A DNA stretch of 64,000 nt from Serinus canaria (lineage: Eukaryota; Chordata; Aves; Passeriformes; Fringillidae). Below, piece by piece: positions 23,561-36,200 of this stretch. A program made the position numbers and the translations under genes. The stretch is from the NCBI RefSeq assembly GCF_022539315.1, contig NC_066333.1, forward strand, positions 6,705,501-6,769,500, written 5' to 3'. A model generated the notes under the pieces. The model worked only from the letters and a program-made list of their open reading frames with translations, had not been told where the DNA came from and ran no database searches. Each line of letters begins with the position of its first letter. The first letter of the stretch is position 1.

Positions 23561-26500
23561 GCGCGGACAGGGCTTAGAGAAACATTCTTGTTTAATGCCT
23601 TTAACTGGGTTTTGGGCCAAGCTTCAGGGGTTAGCGCCTGGCTGGCGGCTTTGAAGTCACTTGACTGATTAAAAATAATAAAGCAGTTCTCTTTTTGCTT
23701 GTTGCTATCGGTTTCTGTCTTTGCCAAGAGACGGTTTCTGCCATGCTGTGTTGAAATGTGCATGACCAGGGCCCATAGGCATAGTGCTTTACCGCCAGAG
23801 TGCAGCCATGGAAGGCATTTGGAGCAATGTAGGATTCCAGAGACAGGGAATCTGAGCCATTTGCTTCTCTGGTTTATCCAGAGAGGGATGTTTCTCATTG
23901 CTTGGTGTGTTAGATAATATAGAAAACTGCATAGCCTTCAGGCTGGACTCTGCTATCTCCTACCCTTTCATGCTGCTTGGCCAAGGAATGTCTTCTCTGC
24001 CCACCTGTCCCATTAGTCCCTGTGCCAGCATCACTTCCAACTTTAGCTTGGCCAGTTGGTACCATCTGGGGACTTGCTGAGGACTGCTGAGGGTGTTCTG
24101 TTGCATCTACAGGTTTCAGAAGCTGCAGCTATTTGCTTGTTGACTGGGGAATTCTACCAGGCAGCTTTTCTTTTTCAGGGAATGTTCTTTCATCCTCCTC
24201 ATTTTCATTCTGTGTGCAGCACACTTTGTTCTCTATCTGTAATGAAAAGAAGATTGAGTTTGTGAATAGGGAAATTCTACTTAAAATACTGTAGTTGTTT
24301 TAGCTTGCAGCTTCTCAGAAGTCTTTTGAATAGTGTGTTTTTAGTGGCTCTGCTGATTTTTCCTTGCCCTGCAGCTACCCCTGCACCACTGCTCTACATG
24401 ACAGATCTCACTCTGCAGAAGCGCTCTGAATTAATTTTTGATGGATTTCAGCTTGGCTTCTGTCTCTCTGTACAAACTGTGAGGAATTGTTTACAGGCTG
24501 TTGAGAAGAATGTGCTGTGAGAGCATGCACATAAGTGACTGACTGCTAAACACAATTACGCAACATCATGGTCTGTACTTCTTCACAAGAGCCTCTCAAC
24601 AATTTTATCAGCTCTATCACTGTTGCACTGCAAAATATCCATTGTAAAACCAAACATCTTGGCACCCCTCTTGTCTGCAGATGCACAGTGAAATCTTGAA
24701 ATCTTTTCAAAGCATGCTTTTGGCAGACAACCTCACTTTAAGAGGCTGACCTGAAGTACCCTTTGTATTCGTGGTCCAGTTGTCCTCTTCTGGAAAAGCT
24801 GCTTCTGCTGAACTATCGATCTGTGTTGGTCCTTCAAAGCATTGTTTGTCCAAGACTGTTCTAAAAAGTTTCCTACTTTTTAAAAATTTTAATTCCTGCT
24901 TCTCTGGGTTCTCCTTAGCCAACTCACTTTGGTGTTCAAATCTCTGCCTTGGTACAGATACCTGTGGTGTCTGCTCTGTGGTGCTGCTGTGCAAAAAAAA
25001 AAAAAAAAAAAACAAACAAAAAACCTTGAAGATATTTCTCAGAGTCTTGAAGCTCTGTTTCTCTCACTGTGTATTTGCTGTGCCTTGAATACTGATTGGA
25101 ATAGGGAGCATGGTTGCCAGTCATGAGTGGGTGCTCATTTACAGAAGAAATTTGGGGCAGAAATAAGTGTTAAATATCATGGTGAGTTACTTTGAATTTG
25201 TATGCAGCTGAGAGCTTTTTTTTGGAGATATCAAGGTAGTGCAATACAACTTGGTTGGTCCCTGGTTTTGGTGATGAGCATATCAGGGGAGCTGAAGGTA
25301 GAGTGCATGACCTCTGGGTGCTGTGTGCCTCTGCAGTTCCTTTTTTGGCATGAAACAGGACATTTATATGGTTATTAAGGACATTATTTAGTGGTGGACT
25401 TAGCAGTGTTACGTTTATGGTTGGACTTTATGACCTAAAGGGTGTTTTCCAACCTAAATGTTCTATGATTTCTACAGGATTTCCCCTCATATCAGCATTT
25501 CTGTTTTAATGGGCACTTCCCCTCTTTGAATGAGGCATGTTCTTTGAGTGAGAAAAGACAAGTTAGAGATGTGTAAAGGCTTCTACCTCTAGTAATCTGG
25601 ACATCTTTGTTTTGGCATATAAATTGCTGTATTTCCTTGTACTTTTCAGTAGCAGCTTGTCACTTGCAATACAAATAAAAGACTATGACTGTACTGCAAG
25701 AGGCTGAAGGGAAAAGTGGTAATTAGATGCTAATTACTCATGCATAATTAGTCATGGGTAAATTAGTTTAAAAAGTTGCAAATTCAGTTCTTAATACCCA
25801 GGGACTAATCTTTGAGCCTTGTCTCTTCCCTGTGTATTTGTTGTGTTTTGAACATTGACTAGATTTAGATGTTTTCTGGTTGTGACTTGGCTCACTCGTG
25901 GGAGAGGTAATTACCTGTTCAGTTATTACAGGCTGGTTACTGGGGATGTTGAGTGTGTGATTTCTGCACAGGACTGATGTTTCTCAGGCTTTCAGTTTAG
26001 GCCATGATAGCCTTTAATTGCTGGAGAACAGTGAGTGGAAATCACACACCATTTGGGAACTGCCTGTCTGTTTCTAGATTCAATAAATGGAAACCCTGCA
26101 GGTCTAGGGGTGTCATACAAATTGGGCTCTTTGGGGAGTACTGGTTGGATACTGGAAATTGCCCTGAGTCTGCTGCTTTTCCAAGGTCAGCTAATGTGTG
26201 TTGCTTATCTGGAAGGCTGGAGATGTTATTTTGAACCTAACTTGACTGGCACTTTTCTGAATGAGATGTATTTAGTCTTACAGTCATTTAATGAGTTTTA
26301 AGAAAAAACAAGAAAATACTCTTGGGATTGGTGCTCAAACAGAAAGAGAAGGCCAGGAGTACTGACTTGTAGCCATCTCTGTGAATTGGGGTTGGCTTTC
26401 CAGAATATAATGAAATCCTGAATCTGGCTTGCCAGATACTTTCCAGGTCATGGAGGGTGGTAGAGTGGACCAAGTCTGGCTGTCATAGGAGTGCAGGAGG

Positions 26501-27163
26501 TCACATAGTCCAATTTTTTGGGCACAAACCACTGTGTCTGACAACTGACTGGGACCAAACCCTGAACATAAGCTTATGCTCTGAAAGGCACATTAAAGGA
26601 GTGAAAGGTACACTTCCAGAGCAGATGCTGAGTTACCTTATTTATTTTCTGTGATTTTGGATTTATGATGTTACAGGAAGGGAAGAGATAAAGCTAGCTT
26701 TGCCTAAGAGCCTGTTTGGGTATCCTGAGTGGATCAAGTTGTGTAAGGAATTTGGATGGCTATGAGTAAACACCAGCCTGTGGGAGGGAGGCTACCTGGA
26801 CAGTCTGTTCCTGCTCTCACCTACAGCTGAGCCTTGGGAGCTGCTGCTTTAGCAGTCCTGCAGCCTGAGGTGCCAGTACAGACTGTGGTTGGCAGATGGG
26901 GCTTTGCTGGTCAGTGACCCTCCTTCTTGTGAGTGCCCCAATAAGCTCTCAGAAATATTTCTCAAGTGATGAAGCTGGGCATGCAATTTCACAATATGCT
27001 GTTTGTGTGAATCCTTGATCTCTGCTAGTAATGTGTGTTCTGTCCCTGTTAGGCCCAGGAAACCATAAGACTGAGCTTAGGTGTTTCAAAGCTTGGTGTT
27101 AGATCCAGTGTAGTAAGTGAAATAGTTTTCAGAGAAGACACTCATTATCCTTCCTCCTAACAG
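23561..27163 (+). other. Probable ELMO2 5' intron
   Basis: About 3.6 kb between the CpG island and the first coding exon of ELMO2. It holds a poly(A)/(CAAA) stretch at 24993-25023 and a CR1 3'-end scrap at 25378-25475. Otherwise it is unique AT-moderate sequence with no coding exon I can support. Confidence 0.55.
25378..25475 (+). mobile_element. CR1 3'-end fragment
   Basis: A short remnant ends with GGTTGGACTTTATGACC, TTTTCCAACCTAAATG and TTCTATGATTTCT, a degraded CR1 3' terminus. Confidence 0.7.
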
Positions 27164-27211
27164 GTGTGGAGGTGTATGCTGTTGTAAGGGCACCTGGAGG
27201 AGTCTGGAGCA

Positions 27212-30200
27212 ATGCCACCACCTTCAGACATTGTGAAAGTGGCTGTTGAGTGGCCAGGTGCCAATGCCCAGCTGCTGGAAATAGATCAGGTGAGACCTGG
27301 TAACCAGATGGGGGAGGAAAGGCACCCCAGCATTGATACTGGAATGTGGGAAGCATAGAAATGGGCAGTATTCCTTTCTGGTTGAGAGGAACACGGCTAC
27401 TGAGGACTCTCTTTCTGTTCTAGAAAAGGCCTCTTGCATCCATCATCAAGGAGGTCTGTGATGGGTGAGTAGTTCTCTGGGAATCCTTGTGGAGAAAGTC
27501 TGTCCTGCTGACAAATCTTGCTGGGTTACTGTGGAAGTCTGCTGCTTGTTAATGTGCTGCTAGCACAGTCCATGCTGCCTGCTGCTGGTTTTGGTCATGG
27601 AATGGGCTGGGGTTTAAATTGTGAAGAAAAGAATCTCCTGGAAGATGGGAGCCTTCAGTTTTTGTTCCAATTCTAAGTGTGTGCATTCGTATGCCTTAGG
27701 GTCAGTTTCTCTGAGGATTGGCCCATCCTGCTGTTCTTGAAGTGTAGGCCTGTTCAGGTGTTCCACAGAGTTGATTCAGATTAGGCTGAAGTCCCACATT
27801 GTCCTTAAGAGGAGTTTTCTCTCCTCTTTGGGAGACCTGATTTCCCCTGCTAAAGCTTTGCTTGAAAGTTCTTTTGCAACTTCCTGGGATCAAGCTCCAT
27901 TTCCTTATGGACAGCCAGAAGAAAAAGGACAAAGATGCTTAATGTATCCTTCTTCTTCTTCCTCTGCCAGGTGGTCATTGCCAAACCCCGAGTACTACAC
28001 GCTGCGTTACGCTGATGGTCCTCAGCTGTACATCACAGAGCAGGTCAGTGGGAGAGGCAGCAGTTTGCTGATACCCTGGGTGAGAGTCCAGAGTGTCTTG
28101 GACTACAAGTCATGGAACAATACTGGCACTAATCCTGGAGGAGCAGCATCCCTGCTCTCAGGGAGATTCAGACTCAAATGGTGCCATTTAACAGAGGAGC
28201 TTTGCACTGCTCCGTTTGCATGCCTGTAGGTGTGGAGGCTCAGGCACTCAAATTCAGTACCCTCAGTAGGGTTGTGTGGCATGGGAGCCCCTTTACTGTG
28301 CATGCAGATGTGCACTGTAGATCCAGCTGGGTTATTTCCCCCCCATTTTTCCACAGTTTAAGTTTGGCTTTTCTTTGCAGACTCGCTGTGACATCAAGAA
28401 TGGAACTATCCTCCAGCTGGCAGTGTCCCCGGTAAATGCTTCCTCACTTTCCTCTTTCTCAGTAGCTCTCCATGGGTGGCAGGCTGTTTCTTACCTCTTG
28501 GCTTTTCTTTCTCCTTCTCCCCAAGCTGCAGGGGGTAATTGTAAATTACCTTTGTTGAGGGCCCTTCCATGCAGTGAGGCACACACTCTTTGTTTTCCCT
28601 CCTGCCTGTGGTGTGTGTCTTTCCTTTGGATGCTCTGCCCTTTCGTAGGACCTCCTGTCAATAAATCCAGTCTACAATTTTAATGCATCTCCCACATTAG
28701 GATGCAGTGAAACACCTGACAAATGCATTCTCAATGTGAGAGAACTTAGCATGGTCAGTTAGAAAGCAACAGTTCCAGCAACTGAATGCAAAAAATTAAA
28801 ATAGAGACAAATTTGATGAAGAGGAGGTTGTTCCTGCTGAATTATTGCTATTGTGCCCTCAGAAGTCATCTTTTGCAGCTTTCTTTTTATTTAAATTCTT
28901 AAACCTTTTTTTTGTGCAAATGTCTTGGCATAGAGCTGAGGGTGAGTAGGACTGGGAGAAAGTACTTGGGCAAAAGGGAGTTAAGAGGATATAATGATCT
29001 GTGTCTGAGAAATCTTACAGAATGTCTTGTGGATACACAGAATGAGATCATGCTTCTCTTTGAATCAGTGAGACTTTTTGTCAATATTGTATTTCTTTAA
29101 TGGTGTTGCTCCATGTTTCTATACCCACCTCCACTCACCTCAGTGAGGAGAAAAGCAGGCATTTGCTCTAACATGCAAACCAGCATTTTACTCACCTCCT
29201 GCTTGGCTGCAACTGTTGCTGAGAGAAGCCTTATTTTAGTCTGTCTTAGACTTGCTGACTGCAGCTACTGAATGTGACTTTGCTGCTATCTCTACCCTGG
29301 CTCTGCTCTCCCTGCCCACCCATGGGCTTCTGACAGAATGCTGATGCTGGCAGGACTCAGCCTGCAGGTGCCTGCTCTGTAACTGGCACCATCCCTCTTT
29401 CCTGCCAGTCCAGGGCAGCTCGCCAGCTGATGGAGAGGATCCAGTCCCACAGCATGGAAGCCAGGCTGGATGCCATGAAGGAACTGGCCAAACTTTCAGC
29501 AGACATCACCTTTGCCACAGAGTTCATCAACATGGAAGGGATTACAGTGCTGACACGGCTTGTGGAGAGTGGGACCAAGCTTCTCTCCCAGTAAGTTTCC
29601 TTTATTCCAGAACTCTGGGAGGAGGCCTTGAATAAGGGGCTCATTTGGCTTGCTGAAGTGGCATTAAGCAATTTCACAACCTTAGAGCAAATGCTGATCT
29701 GTGGAGACAAAGTCTTTCCAGTCATTTGCTAAACCTCACAAGGCAGAACAGGAGACAGTCATGATTTGCTCTGGAAGTTTCCTCAAGCACAGTCACAGTG
29801 AACTATGGTACAAAGAATTCAGTTGGATTTTCTGTTGCAGTTGTTATATTTCATCGAAAGTACTTTTAAAGTCTTGATAACTTACTGTAATAACATTTAT
29901 AGCTCTTCTTATATATTAGCAACTAATACATTTTTGGCATTTTTTTGCAATCTTCCCTTCAGTCTCTTTTATCTTTCTGTCTTGTGGTTATGTATTAAAT
30001 TTTCCACAATTCATGCTGTGCCTTCATTTTATTTCAAGTCAGGTCCCAATATTTAGAGGACAATTAACTTCCCTTTTTTTTTTTCTGATATGGAAATGTG
30101 TTTGCTCCTTTGAGTAGCCAAGTACTTATCCTGGTGATTGTGAGTCTCTGGTGGCAGGACTAGGGACTTACTGCTGCTAATTTTAATTTGTGCTTGTAAC

Positions 30201-33200
30201 CAGGAAAAATAAAATATCTTTCTACAAAACAGTAAAATTATCTGTGTGGATGCATACACTTTATTGCTCCCCCAGGTGCCACACTGTGTTATTAGGAGAA
30301 CGTGGTGACATTTTTCTCTTATCCAGCTTGAGCAGGCTTTTTTCCTTGCCTGATCTCTTGTAACTGAATTCTTCAATTTCTCAGTTATAGTGAGATGTTG
30401 GCTTTCACCCTGACTGCCTTCTTGGAGCTCATGGACCACGGTATTGTCTCCTGGGACATGGTCTCCATAACCTTCATCAAACAGGTGAGTTTGGGCGGAG
30501 GGGGTGAGTGGATATTATTTCTTCTCATGCTTCCCAGGAAGAGCTCAAGACTGAGAAGCTGAGTGCTGTCTGAGAGCACAGTGCAGCCCCTGTGTGAGCC
30601 CTCACACCTGACCTGCTGTGCTCAGATTGCAGGGTACGTGAGCCAGCCCATGGTGGACGTGTCCATCCTGCAGCGCTCGCTGGCCATCCTGGAGAGCATG
30701 GTGCTCAACAGCCAGACTCTGTACCAGAAGATTGCAGAGGAGATCACTGTGGGGCAGCTCATTTCCCACCTGCAAGTGTGAGTGTCCACCCAGCAATGCT
30801 GGGATTTATACCAGTTTTATGACTACTTGTTTATTTAAAAAGACATCTTCCACCATTTGGAACACTTAAAGATTTTTTTTTTTTTTTAAGCATTACCAAA
30901 ATGACAACTGACTTGAAGTTTAAGATTTCTAATGGATTTTTTTAAAACATGTGAAACTAGAAAAATATGTTTTGTGTTCTGGAAGAACTTGGGCACATGA
31001 GTGTTGAACAAAGATATTTAGCTTTAAATAACTGCCTAAGTGTGTTCAGTGCTAGGATCAAACCTGCATTTCACTAGAACAACTTCCCAAAGGTTTTGCA
31101 TCCAGCTGTCTTTCACTTTTACCCCTCTTTAAATTGTCTCCACTAGAATCTAAGAGCTCATCATCTTCTGGGTTTTGTCCTGCATACTAAGGAAGAAAAC
31201 AATTGCTTTTTTTGCTTGAAGGGATTAAAAATTTCCTTCATTTCCTTCCTCACTTTCCAAACAAGCTGGCAAAATAATTTCTATCTCTTAGGGCTGTTTG
31301 TCTAGGTCAGTTCTACTCTTCATTATAAAAAAGCTGCATGTAGTTGTTGGAGCTTTGAACAGGTTGGGTTTTTTCTCAAGCCTTTTAATTCTGACTGTAT
31401 GGAAAAGCACTATTTGTGAATGTGATTGATGCTCTTTAATCAGTGAACAGTAGTTTAACCAAGTTATAGTGCAAACAAAGTGTTGCATCAATGTCACTGT
31501 GTGCTTGGAATGTTTATACATTTGAATTTGGTTAACAGAAAAGCTAAACAAGTTCTCCTGAACACCCCAGCTGCTTTGTTCTGCAAAGAGTATTTGTTCT
31601 TTCAGCTTTATGATTTCTGGTGTACTCAAACACAGATTTGGTCCCAACATTGAACACACTTGTGCAGGTTTTTTAAGTAAATTATCTTTGTTCAAGACAT
31701 AAACTTGTGTGCTTAAGTGCTTCCAGAACACAAATGGTCACTTAAGAATGCATCCATGCAGGGAATATTTTGGAAGGGGAGGGGGAGGGTGAGTCAGGAT
31801 TTGTTGGTGGTTTTCTTGGCAAGGCCATCAGGAGGGAACAGTTCATAACAGAGGATATGTTCTGGAAGAACATGACCATGGAAATAAGTCCAAAGGAGAT
31901 GAGTTAGAAGAGGAGAAATTAACCTAAAAAATGGTTCTGCTTTGTCAAAAAGCAAGCAGTGTGGTGAAAAGAGCAACAAACCCTGAAAAGGAGAGCAGAA
32001 GTGAAGAGTCAGACTTCAGAGACCTGTGCAGCTTGGAGGCCCAAGGAGAACCTAGGATGGTGCACAAAGATTTGCATGTTTGAAGTACAGCAGATTGACC
32101 AAAATGAAAAATATTTGGAAGGGAGCAATAGAAGAAAGAATATGGTTGTTATCCAGAGATATGTCAAAGTGAGGAAAATTGGTATTTAAGCTAAAAGAAG
32201 TATTGGCTTCAGATCTTTTATAAAAAGATCTTTTATTTCTTCATGTATAGTTAAATAAATAAAAATATTTTTTAAAAGTATATTCATGCACACATAATCA
32301 TTTAGGTGGTACACTGGACTTCTGTTCATCAGAAGAGCTTGATGCAGGAGTGCTCTGGGTCAGGCTGAGGGATAAAGGACTTGACAGCCAAGGGATAAAG
32401 GACTTGACAGCCAGGAAGAGTTAGAGTATTGCAGGAAACAAACCTGCATTTGACACAGGAGGAGGGCAGAAGGCATATCACTGGCATTTAGAAGCTTAAC
32501 TTTGTGCTGTTTTGAACCTGACAAGTATAACCACATGCTCTGTGTGACCTAGGAAGAGGCTAAGCACCCTTTACCTGAAGAAGTTCTGCAGTGAAGCATT
32601 CTTTCCCCTTAGTTCCATTTGATTTTGGTGGCTTCCACTGGCATAGGGGAGAACAATAACTTGGTCCATGCAAGTTCCAGGCTGTATCCATGTAGCAGAC
32701 TGTACCATAACCAGGTTTTACAGAGACAGTTTCAGCATTGGAAACAAACTTGGTAGTGCTGGGCTGCAGTCTGCTCTGTCTCTTGGATAATGGACCTGTC
32801 AGTCAGAAATCTCTGTCAGGTTTTTGCAAGCCTTTTGAAGAGCTGGACATCATAAGCATAGGTTACATGAGTCCTGCTTGTCTGTTGAAAATGCACAAGT
32901 TCTGTAGTCAGTGTTCTCATGGTGCAGGTAAAGCAGCAAGCTGTAATGTTCTGTACTGCCTGTTGCCTTACAAGCCTCCCTTGTTTTGTTTCTGCAGCTC
33001 AAACCAAGAGATTCAGACATATGCCATTGCCTTGATCAATGCCCTCTTCCTGAAGGCACCTGAGGACAAAAGACAGGTTTGTTCTTGCCTTTTGACTTTA
33101 AACCTGAGTGATGGTGGCTGCCTGGCTTTTTATGCCTCAGAAATCTATTGTCTGGGCAAGGTAGACCTCAGACCTTGCCAAGAACTTAAGTGCCTGTTTC

Positions 33201-36200
33201 AGTATGGCAACAGAGGAGAAGAAGTACCATCCCATTAATAATGTGTCCTGGAGCACACATCTATATTTAGGACATGCTCAGAAAGGATTCTGAAAGACCT
33301 TCAGAGACAGAAAGTAATCCTGCAGACAGCATGGGAGGTTTTTTAAAGTTAATTGTGTATGGGAGAGGTAGGCTGGGTAGACTCCTTGGGGCTGTATGTA
33401 CTTTATAAAGAAACACCCACATCCCTCTCCCCAAAAAAGGGACCTTTCTTAAGTCATAGAGGAATATTCCTGCTGACAAACATGAGAAATGAAACACTGT
33501 TTTGCTCTGAGGAAGCTCCCAAGATCTCAGCTACCTGCAAGATGTGCATATGTGTGTATTGTGTAGCTTTGCTGTGTTAAGCCTTTCTTCTCTAGTGCCC
33601 TGTTTGTGCCTTATTCCTGGACTCCAAGCTAAATCCTGTCTGCTTCTCTTTGTGCCTTTTTTTGCTTTCTGCCAGCAGGACAAGCTGCTTAACCCACTAG
33701 ACCTGCCCATCACTGTAAGTAACTCAAGCCTGGGGGCTGGTCATGTAGGGGACTGTAGGCATGTTAGCTCTTCTCTAGCTGTGCCTCCTTGTATCCCAGG
33801 GATGATGCCCACAGCCTCAGAGTGGATGAACCTAGGGAGAAGGGTGGGAGGACTCCTGGGGATGCCCTCAGACTGTGGAGGGGAGAAGAATCAGTAGCAG
33901 GAGAAACCCTGAATGGCTTTCTGTGCACACAAGGTCATAGAGATGGTCATAAAAGGAAATTGATACTGCAGGACTGACCAGGTGAACCAACTGTAAAACT
34001 GGAACAAGTCCTTTAGCAATCTGAATCTCCTTAAACTTACTGCAGCATGAGTTTATAGCTCAAATCTCACTTGTGCTAATGACAGTTTGATATCCAGCTG
34101 CATCCTTCTAAAGATAGAGCTGTTTGTCTGTGAAGAGCAGTCACGAAACTTGATGCTGACTGGGGACTAGAGCATAAGTTCTGCCTAATTTGTGACTTCT
34201 CCCTTATGGTAATTGTAGTTTAAGAATATTTTTTGCCCTCTGCTCACTCCAGGGAAATCACCATTCTTGTTAATAGGTTGATTTTGGAACCTTCTGTATT
34301 GAGATACTGGTAGGTTTTTTGGTTTTCTGCATGGCACAGAGAATGTTCCACTTTTTTCAAGGATGCAGCACCTTCAGAGTGGAAATTGCCATCTCAATAA
34401 ATGTTACATAATTTCTAAAATTAATGGATATGCTTAATACATGAAAATAAGGAAAATCATACTCCTCTGCTGGTAATTCAGCAAAAATAGTAGATTTCAT
34501 AGCAAACAAAATTCCAAGGGATTTTCCACTGTTTTTCCCCTCCCTTGAATACAATCCAAATGACCACAAAGAGCCATGGAGTTGTCTAAGGGACTTGGAG
34601 TATCTTCCATAGGAATAGAGCCTGAGAGATTTGGGATTGCTCAGCCTTAAGACAAGAAGACTCAGGGAGGTCTTATGTGTTTAAATATCTGATGGAAGGG
34701 AATAAAAAAGAGGGAGCCTGACTCCTCTCAGTTGTGCCTACTGACAGCACAAGAGGCAGTGGGCACTGCTTAAAAACCCAGGAAATTCCACATGAAACAT
34801 GCACACCCACATGACATAAATTAGAGAGTGGTCAAACACTGGAACAGGGTACCCGGAGAGATTATGGAGTGTCCATCAGTGGAGATATTAAAAACCTGAC
34901 TGGACACAGTCCTGGGCAAACAAGTTTGATGCTGCTTGAAACAGCAGAGTTGGACTGGGTGATCTCAAGACATCCCTTTCAGCATAAACCATTCTGTGTT
35001 TCTGTGACCATCAAGCAGCAAAGTGGGCCTTACTGGACTCTCAGCAGGGCATAGATCCCTTAGCAGTAGTTAGACTGTATGTGTGTTGATGCTTCTTTCT
35101 ATGCTGTTTAGAATTGTTTAATTGTCTTTGTCCTCCCCACTTCTTATCTGCTTCAGTCACCTGTTAATTCCATCCCACACAAACCAATTCCTTCAGAGAA
35201 AGGATTCTTTGTGTCGCATGCATGAGCAAATCCTAACAACAGAGCCTTGTCCTATTCTCAGCACTACATCTCACAAATAGTAGTAGAAAGTAATGACTCA
35301 GAGGGCAATGTGTTCTCTCTGAAAGCACCTCCTACTTCATCTAGATGCTCCTTAGATACCTTCCACTCAAGCACTGACTCACTTTGGTTGTAGAATGAGC
35401 CCTACTGAACTTGCAGCCATTACAGCTTGGCTGTCAGTCACTGTCTTGGTTCAGGAGGTTTCTATCTGGATCAAAACTGATAATAGGAATTCTGAACAAG
35501 GTTAATGCATACATTTTAGCAGACTTCTTGCTCTGTCAAGAGTGATGTTGATAGGAGCAGTTGCAAAGTCTTGGATTGCTCAGAATGTACAGCTGATTGA
35601 GTGCAATTGTCTGAGACTCCACATCTGCTCCCAATTCTCAATCTGCACTGCACAGGAATGTGAAGACATCTCAGACTGTCAGTTCTTTTGGACTTCTTCC
35701 AGATGATAAAATGCCCAACAGATTTTTCTTACCCAAAAGATTTTGCTTGTAGCAGCAAACTCATGATATTCACCTTGACATTAGCACTTGTGCTATTCTC
35801 CTAGCAGGGGTGATGAGGTCACTGCTGTGTTAGAAAGCACATCTTCACAATTTCCAAGGAAAGCACAGGTTAGGTTTTTGCAGATGAATGTATAACTGTT
35901 GCTGGAACTGAAGACATCTTGCATCTGCTGTGACTGTTTGTCATCATGACTTGATGTTTGAGAAACCCTGCTCATCTAGAAATGGAAGCCATGCACTCAG
36001 GAGGGAAACTGGAAGCTTTCCTCTAAGCATGAAAATTACTAGCCTGTATCTTTGAAAATTGAAATGCTTCTGCAAATTGTCCTCAAGCTGACTTCTGATC
36101 ATCTCTTTAGAAACTGGACAAAGGAAATCAATTTCAGAGGGAGAGTTTTTGAGAGGGAGGAGACCTGAAACTTGCATCCCATAGCGCTTGTTATCTTGGG

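Noticed and set aside
24993..25023. Poly(A)/CAAA stretch as a processed pseudogene tail
   Set aside because: No coding-like sequence or target duplication upstream; best read as a simple repeat.
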